From contig JAJVUU010000005.1 of the NCBI GenBank assembly GCA_021621525.1, positions 1-46,756 of the forward strand: a DNA stretch of 46,756 nt, written 5' to 3'. Below the pieces are notes generated by a model that was not told where the DNA came from, made no database searches, and saw only the letters and a list, made by a program, of their open reading frames with translations. Position numbers and translations under genes: made by a program. This document shows positions 7,610 through 15,127 of this stretch, piece by piece. Every line of letters begins with the position of its first letter. The stretch's first letter is position 1. This DNA is from Caryophanales bacterium. GTDB taxonomy: Bacteria; Bacillota_I; Bacilli_A; RFN20; CAG-288.

Positions 7610-7849
7610 ATGTTTGACGATTATTATGAATTCGATTCTCACGATATGCCTTGTTACTTTGACAAGGAAAAACAAAAGCAGGAAAAACCTATCATGTTGG
7701 ACCTTTTTAAGCAACTGAACGACCGTCTTGACGAGATCAATGATGGCTCCTTTGTCGTAAAAGACTATATCACGGATTATTACAAGAATCTTTGGATGCT
7801 CCTAAGCAAAACAAAAAGGCAGCCTGCTGATAGACCCCCTTTTTCATGA
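7610..7849 (+). pseudogene. Possible gene remnant (79 aa readable)
   Basis: The readable product is a charged, soluble 79-residue protein of unknown family. The same frame stays open upstream from 7523 without a normal start codon, and the extra codons (GYDIVDNDEKIRELNKKISE) look like coding sequence. An ATG at 7530 in another frame stops after 11 codons. The C-terminal residues KRQPADRPPFS are read through a G/C-rich stretch ending in CCCCCTTTTT that resembles a decayed terminator. I therefore favour a 5'-degraded or frameshifted gene over an intact one. It has no matching neighbour on its strand. Confidence 0.4.
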
Positions 7850-7855
7850 AACGAT

Positions 7856-8824
7856 TTATTTTTCCTTCCTATGATACTTCCATTTTTCAGAAGGAAGGTT
7901 TCCATAGTAATTCCGTCCGTCGATATATTCGCTGAACGTTTCGAAATTGAAGCCCTTTGTCATGATATCCTCATAAAGACGAACAAGGATATCATAGGCT
8001 CTGGAATGAAGCTCCAGGAAAGACTCATGGTGTTCTTCTCCGCTTACAGGATCAAGCCAGAGTTCCTTCTTTTCATTCAGGACGTCTTCCGTGACTTCGG
8101 AAGGAAGCCTTGTTGCCGATAACGAGGTCTTGCCAAAGAGGAAGACTCTCATTTTGCTGCCGTTGTTGGAATACGTAATCCAGGAACGGAAGTTGTTGAC
8201 ACCATTGGAATACATCTTCTTGGGAAGTCTTTTGACATCGAAGGTCTTCTCCAGCACCGGGACAAAATACCTATCAATAATCTTGAGAGGACCGAATCTG
8301 TTTGGAATCGTCTCTCCGGGACGTTTGAGGAAATACTCTACCTTATAGTGCTTGGCAAGGCAATAATCGATCTGTGATTCAAAGAAGGTATGCTGATAAT
8401 GATACTTTCCTGTGATTCTTCCATTATCGTCAAACCCACTCTCATAAAGAATATAGGGATGGCATTCCCTGTCGAGAAGATAGTGGGCAAACTGTCCGAA
8501 GATGAAAGCCTGGAAACGTTTCTGTTCCTCGCAGTTCTTTCCAAAGTCGATGGAATAGCTCATCTCGATAAGATTACGGAAAAGCTTCTTTCCATCAAGC
8601 TTATGAAGCCTGTTGCCGATTTTCTTGATTGCCGTGATGAGATGAAGACCCTTGAAAGGGATGATTCCCATGTAAAAAAGAGGGTCGGGACCCTGTGTTC
8701 CAAGAAACAGGTAATCCTGATTGGGTTCCAGGAATGGTTCCCAACCAGGATTTTTCAGGCAGATTTCCCGTTCCTTCAGAAGGATTCGCTTGGCAAGAAG
8801 AGAATGGGCAAAGAGATTCGGCAT
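7856..8824 (-). CDS. Zinc-dependent phospholipase C-like protein
   Basis: The 322-residue product starts MPNLFAH, as in the zinc-dependent phospholipase C/PLC-like domain family. It has GTQGPDPLFY near residue 42, a central GQFAHYLLDRECHPY near residue 110, and a later H-x4-ES motif. Together these give the His/Asp/Glu set that binds zinc in this fold. No signal peptide is present, so it is probably a cytosolic hydrolase rather than a secreted lecithinase; the substrate is unknown. Its ATG overlaps the pduL stop by one base (TAATG), so the two are translated together. Confidence 0.85.
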   Translation of the reverse strand: MPNLFAHSLLAKRILLKEREICLKNPGWEPFLEPNQDYLFLGTQGPDPLFYMGIIPFKGLHLITAIKKIGNRLHKLDGKKLFRNLIEMSYSIDFGKNCEEQKRFQAFIFGQFAHYLLDRECHPYILYESGFDDNGRITGKYHYQHTFFESQIDYCLAKHYKVEYFLKRPGETIPNRFGPLKIIDRYFVPVLEKTFDVKRLPKKMYSNGVNNFRSWITYSNNGSKMRVFLFGKTSLSATRLPSEVTEDVLNEKKELWLDPVSGEEHHESFLELHSRAYDILVRLYEDIMTKGFNFETFSEYIDGRNYYGNLPSEKWKYHRKEK

Positions 8825-9462
8825 TAGAACTCCACTTTGACGATTTCGCCGACAACACCGGTGGAAGCACCGCCGACGGCATTGGATTCATCTGTATCGA
8901 TGTGCATGGCAAGAGCATACTTCTCGCTGACACGGATGACCGTATCACCAAGGATGGCAGATCTTCCATTGGCAGATTTGATCTTGACGGCAACGATTTC
9001 ACCATTGGTGACACCGAAGTTTTCAGCATCGGCAGGAGTCATATGGATATGACGCTTGGCGATGATCATACCTTTGTCACAGTCAACCTTCTTACCATTG
9101 AGAGGATTGACCAAGGTGACCGGGGCAGAGCCTTCCAAGTCACCGGACTCCCTGACAGGGACGTTGGCCTTGAGAGATCTGGCTTCCGTCATGGAGATTT
9201 CGACCTGATTAGCTTTTCTGACAGGTCCAAGGATTCTCATGCCCTTGATGGTGAAATCCTTGTTGGTAACTTCGCCGGTCTTCTTGTCCTTGATGGAAGC
9301 ATGATAAATGATATCAAGCTTCTTGTCGCTGGCAAACTGACCCGGCTGAGAAAGCATCTTGACGACATTCAGTGGCTGACCATCGAAGAGATAGTCCAAA
9401 GTTTCCTGAGTGACGTGGATGTGATGTGCACTGGTTTCGACAATAAAAGTTTTTTCTGACAT
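8824..9462 (-). CDS. pduL: PduL-type phosphate acyltransferase
   Basis: A 212-residue PduL-family enzyme, which interconverts acyl-CoA and acyl phosphate and can replace Pta in making acetate or propionate. Zinc-binding histidine motifs are visible: SAHHIHVTQ near residue 11 and AKRHIHMTP near residue 134. Two beta-barrel halves, each led by one of these motifs, are typical. No encapsulation peptide or microcompartment shell gene is nearby, so it probably works free in central metabolism with an acetate kinase encoded elsewhere. GCGAGG before the ATG is a good ribosome-binding site. It forms a two-gene operon with the PLC-like gene. Confidence 0.93.
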   Translation of the reverse strand: MSEKTFIVETSAHHIHVTQETLDYLFDGQPLNVVKMLSQPGQFASDKKLDIIYHASIKDKKTGEVTNKDFTIKGMRILGPVRKANQVEISMTEARSLKANVPVRESGDLEGSAPVTLVNPLNGKKVDCDKGMIIAKRHIHMTPADAENFGVTNGEIVAVKIKSANGRSAILGDTVIRVSEKYALAMHIDTDESNAVGGASTGVVGEIVKVEF

Positions 9463-9714
9463 TGTTATTTACCTCGCTAACAATTCTACTACAAAAAAAA
9501 GCATGCGAAGAGGAAAATCATCAAAAAAGCCTTTTTAAAATCAAAACAACAGGCAATCGCTCTTTTCCTCTCCTATAGAGAGCAACCCAAGTGATGATAG
9601 GAACATCAAGTCCATAACAAAGCAACCTGCCTTCCTATATTCTCTATGGCAAGAAAAGCCACTCATTCTTCTCGGTGAGGTAAATATCAAGGCTTGAAAA
9701 TTAAAAGGCCGTAG

Positions 9715-9737
9715 AAAAAGGCATCCTAAGATGCCTT
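9715..9737 (-). terminator. Terminator after the NFU gene
   Basis: On the minus strand AAGGCATC and GATGCCTT form an eight-bp stem around TTAG, followed by a T-run, 3 nt past the NFU stop codon. The 250 bp between it and pduL hold no gene I can support. Confidence 0.92.
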
Positions 9738-9740
9738 GAG

Positions 9741-10106
9741 TCACTGCTGATTCTTATGTGTGCGGTTATACTCTTCCAGTTCCTGGTTTGCCTTTTCTTC
9801 TGCCTGAAGCCTGGCGAGCATATCCTCGAAGGAAGGTTGTTCAGGCTGGACAAGGATGACCTTCTTGATTTCAGGAATCTCATCCATCAGAAGGACTTCG
9901 ACAGAATCGGAGACATCACTTTCAGCCATATAGCAGCCGTTGCATGCACCGCTCATCTTGACATAGCAGAATCCGGTTTCTGCATCATAATGGTCAAGAT
10001 GTATGTCTCCTCCCTCTCTTGCAAGAAAAGGGCGCAGCCTATCTAAGACATCATCGATCTTGGCTTCCATTTCCTTGGAATCGTCTTCTTGAGTAATTGT
10101 TGTCAT
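9741..10106 (-). CDS. NifU C-terminal (NFU) domain protein
   Basis: A 121-residue protein with one NFU domain (about residues 15-90). It includes LRPFLAREGGDIHL near residue 24 and the CNGC motif near residue 55, whose two cysteines hold an Fe-S cluster between protomers. NFU proteins deliver clusters to apo-enzymes. The C-terminal 30 residues are an added charged helix. The gene is monocistronic by spacing and ends at a clear terminator. Confidence 0.93.
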   Translation of the reverse strand: MTTITQEDDSKEMEAKIDDVLDRLRPFLAREGGDIHLDHYDAETGFCYVKMSGACNGCYMAESDVSDSVEVLLMDEIPEIKKVILVQPEQPSFEDMLARLQAEEKANQELEEYNRTHKNQQ

Positions 10107-10149
10107 TTCATACCACCTTGGATAGATAAAGATTATATCACCAAATCGA

Positions 10150-11337
10150 TCATTTCAATATGGCGATGACATGCTCTTGTCTTCCACCAACCATATGAGG
10201 TTCCTTTTCCTCGTCGATATAGACGTCAGTCTCGCTTCTCATGCCGAAATCCGGAGCATAGATTCCTGGTTCCAAAGAAAAAGTGATGCCAGGAACAAGA
10301 GCCCTCGTATCATGGCTTTCATAGTTGTCGATATTGACACCAGGGCCGTGCGGAGAGACATCGATGGCAATGTTGTGTCCGGTACGGTGGGTGAAATATT
10401 CACCATATCCGGCATCCGTGACAACCTTTCTTGCGACGTCGTCGACTTCATATCCTTCCACTCTTCTCTTGGGAAGATTCTCCTTGATGAACATGAAGGC
10501 TGAATCGACGGCCTTGCGAAGTATCAAAAACCTGTCCTCCACTTCAGCCGGAACTTCTTTTCCGACATATCCCATCCAGGTGATATCGGCATAGACACCA
10601 TCTGGCTTATCAAGCTTTGCCCACATGTCAATCAAAACGACATCTCCTGGATGAATCGGAGAATGAACATCCTCTGAGGGCCCATAATGCGGATTGGAAG
10701 CATTGGCATTGACTGCCACGATGGCCGGGTCATCATAGACCATGCCTTCTTCATGGAACCTTTGCGAGATGAATTCCTGGATACGGAACTCATCACTTTC
10801 GCCTTTTTCAAGAATATCCTTCCTGATCAAGGAAAAGGCTTCGTCTTTGATCGTCAAGGCCTTCTTGCAGGCGATGAGCTGACCTTCATAGGCATCCTTT
10901 CCATAGACGGCAGAGAAGGTCTCCAGGATATCACCGCTGGAAACGACTTCGATGCCAAGGCTCTTGACGAATTCGACAGAACCATAATCGGCAAGGGAAA
11001 TTCTCGGAAGAAGTCCGTTCTCGGAGATATCCATCAGGACAGAGCGATATCCCTCAAAGGCTTTCCTTTCCAAGTCGAGCATCTCTTTCCAGGTATGATA
11101 GACCTTCAAGTCAAAGTTCTTCCTGGTTTCCTCATCATTCAGAAACACGGTATCGATCACATGAGTGATCAGATATGCTCTTCCTTCCTTCGGTATGACT
11201 AAGAAAATCTTCCTTGTCAGCATCTTATGCCCGAGGAAAGAGACCATGGTAGGATTCCTGTTTTCATAATCCACCATGATCCATGCATCTTTGTCTTCTT
11301 GCTTCAGATAATCCTGAACTGTCTTGATTGCTTCCAT
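10150..11337 (-). CDS. M24-family metallopeptidase (Xaa-Pro aminopeptidase type)
   Basis: A 395-residue pita-bread-fold peptidase. The N-terminal creatinase-like domain covers about residues 1-160 and the catalytic domain 165-390. The five metal ligands can be placed: Asp in VLIDMWAKLD, Asp in YADITWMG, His in HRTGHNIAI, Glu in FSLEPGIY, and Glu in MRSETDVYI. It probably removes an N-terminal residue preceding proline from peptides. A -10 box TATAAT (minus strand, 11361-11366) and a GAGGTGAT ribosome-binding site precede the ATG. Confidence 0.93.
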   Translation of the reverse strand: MEAIKTVQDYLKQEDKDAWIMVDYENRNPTMVSFLGHKMLTRKIFLVIPKEGRAYLITHVIDTVFLNDEETRKNFDLKVYHTWKEMLDLERKAFEGYRSVLMDISENGLLPRISLADYGSVEFVKSLGIEVVSSGDILETFSAVYGKDAYEGQLIACKKALTIKDEAFSLIRKDILEKGESDEFRIQEFISQRFHEEGMVYDDPAIVAVNANASNPHYGPSEDVHSPIHPGDVVLIDMWAKLDKPDGVYADITWMGYVGKEVPAEVEDRFLILRKAVDSAFMFIKENLPKRRVEGYEVDDVARKVVTDAGYGEYFTHRTGHNIAIDVSPHGPGVNIDNYESHDTRALVPGITFSLEPGIYAPDFGMRSETDVYIDEEKEPHMVGGRQEHVIAILK

Positions 11338-11469
11338 GATATCACCTCAAAATCCAGACCATTATATTACAAAATGATAAAAGGAATGAGGGAAACACAT
11401 CCAAGGGCAATAGTCATCATAGACCGGGGATAGCTCCATACGGCATGCATGACAGATTCAAATGCAACG

Positions 11470-11512
11470 AAAACTCCCCTATGGGTCCTTCTACAGGATG
11501 CCACAAGGGAGT
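11470..11512 (-). terminator. Terminator after the dehydrogenase gene
   Basis: A long imperfect hairpin (ACTCCC...GGGAGT, extended by paired internal segments) ends in TTTT on the minus strand, 27 nt past the dehydrogenase stop. The remaining 11338-11470 hold only the promoter and leader of the M24 gene. Confidence 0.75.
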
Positions 11513-11538
11513 CTGAAACGATTCAAAATGTCAAGGAC

Positions 11539-12570
11539 TTATCTGTCGATATAGAATTCCATCGGATAAGGAAGATAGCTGATGGTATCCAATTCATCGC
11601 AGGAAACATAGCCTGGACGTGCATTGATCAAAGTAGGAAGACGGTTGACGATGGTGGCGCAGGTATGGGCGACGGTATTCGGCTTCACGACATGGTATTC
11701 GATATCCGGTTCACCCTCAATCTTCCAATCGCACATATCGCCATCGCCCTGGGCATAGACCTTGCCGATGGTTTCTTCTTCAATCGTGATTCCCTGAAGC
11801 GTCTCAGCCGTGACGACAGCCGACATACCGATGACTCTTCCAGCCTTGATGGTCTTGCCCATGGTCGAAGAATATAAGTCGTGGTCAAGGACACACGGGA
11901 CATGCTTCTGTTCGATCTTGGTGATGGTCAGATGAAGCTTATGGGCAAGGGCTTCGACGGAATTATAGGCGTAGCTTGCCTCAAAGACTTCCGGATGAGC
12001 GATGTTCTTTTCGAATTCTTCCAAAGTCAGATCCACACCGTGTGCCTTTGCCAGAGCCATGCCATATTCATCGACGTTGTAGGAATAGGCACCCTTGACC
12101 TTCGTGACATGGTTTGCCCCAGCCATGGCCAACGCGACCATATTGATCCAGAAGATATCCTGCATGCCGGCACCGGTGACCGTGCAGCCATTCTCCTTGG
12201 CCAACAGATCCAGTTTATAGGTTTCCTTGGCTGCAGTGGTAAACGGATAGATAGCCTCTTCACATGTCGTGATGACATTGATTCCTCTGGTCACGCATTT
12301 CTCGACCATCGGATAGATGTCCTTGACAAAGGAGAAGAGGGTGACGATGGCAACATCGGCATCCACGCTATCCAAGACCTTGTCAGCATCATCGCTGATG
12401 ACGACTCCCGTCTTGAAGCCAAGCCCTGCGAAATCTCCGACATCCATACCGACGACAGCCGGATTCACATCGATGGCTCCGACGATCTCTGCGCCATGTT
12501 CATAAGCATAGCGAATGATGTACTTGGCCATCTTACCGCATCCATACTGAACAACTCTGACTTTACTCAT
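11539..12570 (-). CDS. Diaminopentanoate/dihydrodipicolinate-type dehydrogenase
   Basis: A 343-residue NAD(P)-dependent enzyme. The Rossmann start is VRVVQYGCGKMAKYIIRYA (residues 4-22). A central catalytic region contains GAGMQDIFWINM, and the C-terminal domain resembles that of 2,4-diaminopentanoate dehydrogenase, an ornithine-fermentation enzyme related to dihydrodipicolinate reductase. No other ornithine-degradation genes are nearby, so the substrate is uncertain; an amino-acid-derived amine is most likely. The ATG at 12570 is preferred to an upstream TTG because AAAGGA precedes it. Expression appears controlled by the adjacent MerR protein through a promoter with a 19-bp spacer. Confidence 0.75.
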   Translation of the reverse strand: MSKVRVVQYGCGKMAKYIIRYAYEHGAEIVGAIDVNPAVVGMDVGDFAGLGFKTGVVISDDADKVLDSVDADVAIVTLFSFVKDIYPMVEKCVTRGINVITTCEEAIYPFTTAAKETYKLDLLAKENGCTVTGAGMQDIFWINMVALAMAGANHVTKVKGAYSYNVDEYGMALAKAHGVDLTLEEFEKNIAHPEVFEASYAYNSVEALAHKLHLTITKIEQKHVPCVLDHDLYSSTMGKTIKAGRVIGMSAVVTAETLQGITIEEETIGKVYAQGDGDMCDWKIEGEPDIEYHVVKPNTVAHTCATIVNRLPTLINARPGYVSCDELDTISYLPYPMEFYIDR

Positions 12571-12608
12571 ATTGCTTTCAGGTCCTTTCAAAACCTCTTG
12601 ATAGCTCT

Positions 12609-12639
12609 ATTCTAAACTCTATCGTAAGTTGAGAGTCAA
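12609..12639 (-). promoter_or_regulatory. MerR-type promoter of the dehydrogenase gene
   Basis: On the minus strand TTGACT (12634-12639) and TAGAAT (12609-12614) are separated by 19 bp. The over-long spacer is typical of MerR-activated promoters. The dyad ACTCT-N11-AGAGT (12616-12636) fills the spacer. The MerR gene ends only 3 bp upstream. Confidence 0.82.
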
Positions 12640-12641
12640 CA

Positions 12642-13481
12642 TCAGAAACTGAATTTTACCGGGACCTGCAGACGCAAGAACATTCCTCTTTGATTCTTCT
12701 TAAAGACGTTGAATTCGGTCATGACTTCGCAAAGATAGTCATTTGTAATGATATAGTTATTCTTCCTACAAAAATCCAGCAGCTTCAGAAGGCATTCCTT
12801 TTCCGCATCAAAGGATGCAGCATATATCGTAGCAAACATGCTTGCCTCGATCTTGGTCATCGGAAGACCGTCAATCTTATATTCGGAAAAAATAAAAATC
12901 TGATCAGCCTTGTCCTTTTGGCTTAAAAAGTCTTCTTTCCTGATGGAGGTTCCGATATTGTAGGAATAGACCTGTTCTAATTTCAATTCGATAAGATGGT
13001 TTCTTAGCAAAAGCAAGTCTTTTTCATAATCAGATATTCCTGTCTGATAGAAATCGTGCTGACATGGAATTCCATAGAAATATCGTTGGGATATATATTC
13101 AAGGGAACAGACTCCTGTCCTTGGAGACTGTCTGTATCGTTCAATCTTATGGATGGAATCGTCGACAAAGTGAAGCCTGGTCTTGAGCATCCTGATTTCC
13201 TGATAAATCTGTTCTTTCTTCCGGGAAAGGATGTCCTCGATCTCATCAAGGTTCTCCTTTGCAAGCACATTCTGGATTTCCTTCAGGCTCATGCCCAGAT
13301 CTTTCATATAGGCTATCAAATCCAATGTGGAGTTCTGCTCAATCGTATAATAACGATAGTTTGTATCTGTATCGATATAGGCCGGTTTCAAAAGATTCAT
13401 GTCATCATAGAGCCGTAAAGTAGCAATGGAAATATGGTTTATGTCAGCCATTTTACCGATAGAAAGCAAATCTTGTTTCAT
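12642..13481 (-). CDS. MerR-family transcriptional activator
   Basis: A 279-residue regulator. The N-terminal winged helix (residues 6-70) has the MerR signature IATLRLYDDMNLLKPA and NYRYYT. A coiled-coil dimerisation helix runs about 80-120. The C-terminal 150 residues resemble a GyrI-like small-molecule-binding domain, as in BmrR-type regulators. Proteins of this type untwist promoters with 19-bp spacers when ligand is bound, and exactly such a promoter lies between this gene and the dehydrogenase. The ligand is probably the dehydrogenase's substrate or an organic cation; this is inference. It may also control itself through a dyad over its own promoter. Confidence 0.92.
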   Translation of the reverse strand: MKQDLLSIGKMADINHISIATLRLYDDMNLLKPAYIDTDTNYRYYTIEQNSTLDLIAYMKDLGMSLKEIQNVLAKENLDEIEDILSRKKEQIYQEIRMLKTRLHFVDDSIHKIERYRQSPRTGVCSLEYISQRYFYGIPCQHDFYQTGISDYEKDLLLLRNHLIELKLEQVYSYNIGTSIRKEDFLSQKDKADQIFIFSEYKIDGLPMTKIEASMFATIYAASFDAEKECLLKLLDFCRKNNYIITNDYLCEVMTEFNVFKKNQRGMFLRLQVPVKFSF

Positions 13482-13494
13482 AATGAACTCCTTG

Positions 13495-13519
13495 AAAGTC
13501 TAATCTAAGTATAGACTTT
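13495..13519 (-). promoter_or_regulatory. Operator dyad over the MerR gene promoter
   Basis: AAAGTCTA and TAGACTTT are perfect inverted repeats with a 9-bp spacer. On the minus strand the dyad contains TATACT, a likely -10 box of the MerR gene. Binding here would repress, so autorepression is the simplest reading. The half-sites differ from the downstream MerR dyad. Confidence 0.6.
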
Positions 13520-13566
13520 TAATCATGAAAACAAAAGGAAAACAATCTCTTGAAATACGAAGTGTC

Positions 13567-13590
13567 AAAATGGTAGCCTTTCGGCTACCA
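13567..13590 (-). terminator. Terminator after the Fic operon
   Basis: On the minus strand TGGTAGCC and GGCTACCA pair around GAAA, followed by TTTT. The stop codon of the 35-residue gene lies inside the first stem arm. Confidence 0.88.
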
Positions 13591-13692
13591 TGTCATCAGA
13601 ATCGGAAAGACCAGCAAAAGGAAGAAGATGAAATAGATGGAGAAATCATATAAAAAATGGTTCTTTGTCTTTCTCTTTTCCTCCTTAGTCAT
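13585..13692 (-). CDS. 35-aa single-TM microprotein overlapping the Fic gene
   Basis: The ATG at 13692 overlaps the last codons of the Fic gene (ATGACTAA). The frame stays open for 35 codons, up to the transcription terminator. The product has a basic, charged N-terminus (MTKEEKRKTKNH) and one hydrophobic helix of about 19 residues, so it would be a membrane microprotein. Translation would be coupled to Fic. Its short length means chance is possible, but the overlap and the clean hydrophobic pattern support it. Function is unknown. Confidence 0.5.
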   Translation of the reverse strand: MTKEEKRKTKNHFLYDFSIYFIFFLLLVFPILMTW

Positions 13693-14383
13693 CCACATAG
13701 GGAAGACTCGGATTCGTATAGAAGCAATGTTCATAAAGGAAGGTCTTGAGGTTTTCCTTTTCATCCGTCTCAAGATACTTGATGAGAAGAGTCAGGAACT
13801 CCTCATCCTTTTCGGGACGGATGCTGAAGATACCCTGACCATGTCTGAGCAGGAACTGATTGGCGAATACATTGGCACTTCTCTTGTTTCCATCCAAGAA
13901 TACATACGTCTTCAACAGATAGCAATATAAGTCAAGTCCGCGTTCCACATATGTCTTCTTCTCTTCGACGATGTCACGGATATGATAATTGACATCATAG
14001 GGATCAGGAATCGGAGGAACATACTCCGTACCGGAGATGGTGACGATATCCCTTCTCACCCTTCCGCCTTCCAGAGAGACGCCTCTTCCATTGATGATCC
14101 TGTTGATGTCGCAAAGCGTCTCAAGGTCGCTTGGAAGGTTCAGATACTGATCCGTCTTGAGAAGCTTGTAGGCTGTTGCCAAATTCTTCAGCTTCTTCAA
14201 TCCCAATGGACGGGGCCCTTTGGGTTCGACTCCATCAAGGATGAAGGCTCTCGCTTCGACAAACGATATCCTCACTCCTTCCAGATAGGCGGAATTGTAG
14301 ACCAAATCCACCAGATTCTGCATGACTAAGTTGCATTTCTGCTCGGCACTCATCTCCAACTGGTCTTTGAACTGTGTTACCAT
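13685..14383 (-). CDS. Fic-domain protein with altered catalytic motif
   Basis: A 232-residue Fic/Doc-fold protein. Active Fic enzymes transfer AMP or another phosphate-linked group to a protein hydroxyl through HxFx[DE]GNxR. Here the motif reads YVFLDGNKRSAN (about residue 165), with Tyr in place of the essential His, while the anion-binding DGNKR part is kept. An inhibitory-helix motif, SAYLEG (S-x3-E-G), is present near residue 33, as in class II Fic proteins. The protein is thus either inactive, an altered enzyme or a binding module. GGAG lies 10 nt before the ATG. The promoter carries a perfect cre operator. The 35-residue gene overlaps its stop. Confidence 0.88.
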   Translation of the reverse strand: MVTQFKDQLEMSAEQKCNLVMQNLVDLVYNSAYLEGVRISFVEARAFILDGVEPKGPRPLGLKKLKNLATAYKLLKTDQYLNLPSDLETLCDINRIINGRGVSLEGGRVRRDIVTISGTEYVPPIPDPYDVNYHIRDIVEEKKTYVERGLDLYCYLLKTYVFLDGNKRSANVFANQFLLRHGQGIFSIRPEKDEEFLTLLIKYLETDEKENLKTFLYEHCFYTNPSLPYVDD

Positions 14384-14441
14384 TTCCGGTATTCTCCTTT
14401 CTGTAACGCCATCGATTCCTGCCAGTGAATCTATTGCTTAT

Positions 14442-14469
14442 ATTATAAACGATATGCAAGCGCTTACAA
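14442..14469 (-). promoter_or_regulatory. Fic promoter with overlapping cre site
   Basis: On the minus strand TTGTAA (14464-14469) and TATAAT (14442-14447) are 16 bp apart. The 14-mer TGTAAGCGCTTGCA (14455-14468) matches the CcpA consensus TGWAARCGYTWNCA at every position and covers the -35 box and spacer. This placement predicts catabolite repression, or repression by another LacI-family protein. Confidence 0.8.
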
Positions 14470-14510
14470 ACAGAAAAAACAATTTATTTTCCCTTTTCTT
14501 TTTGAAACTG

Positions 14511-14540
14511 AAAAAACACCCCGTCACAAGGCAAGGTGTC
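14511..14540 (-). terminator. Terminator after the second Nudix gene
   Basis: On the minus strand ACACCT pairs with GGGTGT (one G-U pair) around a 12-nt loop, followed by a T-run, 7 nt past the Nudix stop. Confidence 0.75.
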
Positions 14541-14546
14541 CTTTCA

Positions 14547-15125
14547 TCATTTATGGAGTTGCTTTCTGATCTGCTTGGTTTTCTCTATCAGTTTCGGATA
14601 GATGTGTTCGACAAACCAAGGCTCACTGGATGCCTTCAGGATATCGTCCAAGGCGAACCATCTTAAGGAGCTGTTCTCATCCTCCTTGATATGAAGAGTT
14701 TCATTCATATCCGCAACCAGAAGGTATGTCACATTGAAGTGAAGATGACTGGAAACATAATGTCCTCTTTTGACATGTCCGTTGACACATAGGGATTCGA
14801 TAGAGAATATCTTGGAATCATAGGGCCTTATATGAGTCAGGCCGCTTTCTTCCCTGGCTTCCTTCAAGGCAACTTTGAGAAGGTCCTTGTCTCCGTCTGC
14901 ATGTCCGCCCAGCCACGACCAGGACTGATAGATTCTATGGAAGCAGAAGAGTGTCTTCTCCATGGCAGGATCGACGATGAAGCATGAAGCCGTCATATGG
15001 GCGATGGTGTTCTCCCTATCGAAAGCATTCGGATTGCTCTTCAAAAACCATAGCATCAGCTCCTTATCCTTCCTTTCCTGCTCATTATAAGGTGTATATC
15101 CTTCGATTTCCCTGATGATATCCAT
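14547..15125 (-). CDS. Nudix hydrolase
   Basis: A 192-residue Nudix protein with a complete box near residues 74-96: GGHADGDKD, then LLKVALKEAREESGL, giving G-x5-E/D and REExSGL-type spacing. Members of this length act on nucleotide sugars, NADH-like or isopentenyl substrates; the substrate here is unclear. The ATG at 15125 is chosen because GGAGG lies 10 nt before it, although a GTG at 15131 overlapping the rmuC stop is possible. It forms an operon with rmuC. Confidence 0.9.
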   Translation of the reverse strand: MDIIREIEGYTPYNEQERKDKELMLWFLKSNPNAFDRENTIAHMTASCFIVDPAMEKTLFCFHRIYQSWSWLGGHADGDKDLLKVALKEAREESGLTHIRPYDSKIFSIESLCVNGHVKRGHYVSSHLHFNVTYLLVADMNETLHIKEDENSSLRWFALDDILKASSEPWFVEHIYPKLIEKTKQIRKQLHK

Positions 15126-15127
15126 GT

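Noticed and set aside
9541..9744. A 67-residue open frame on the minus strand between the NFU terminator and pduL
   Set aside because: It begins at the NFU stop region and crosses that gene's terminator, has no ribosome-binding site, and its composition is not coding-like.
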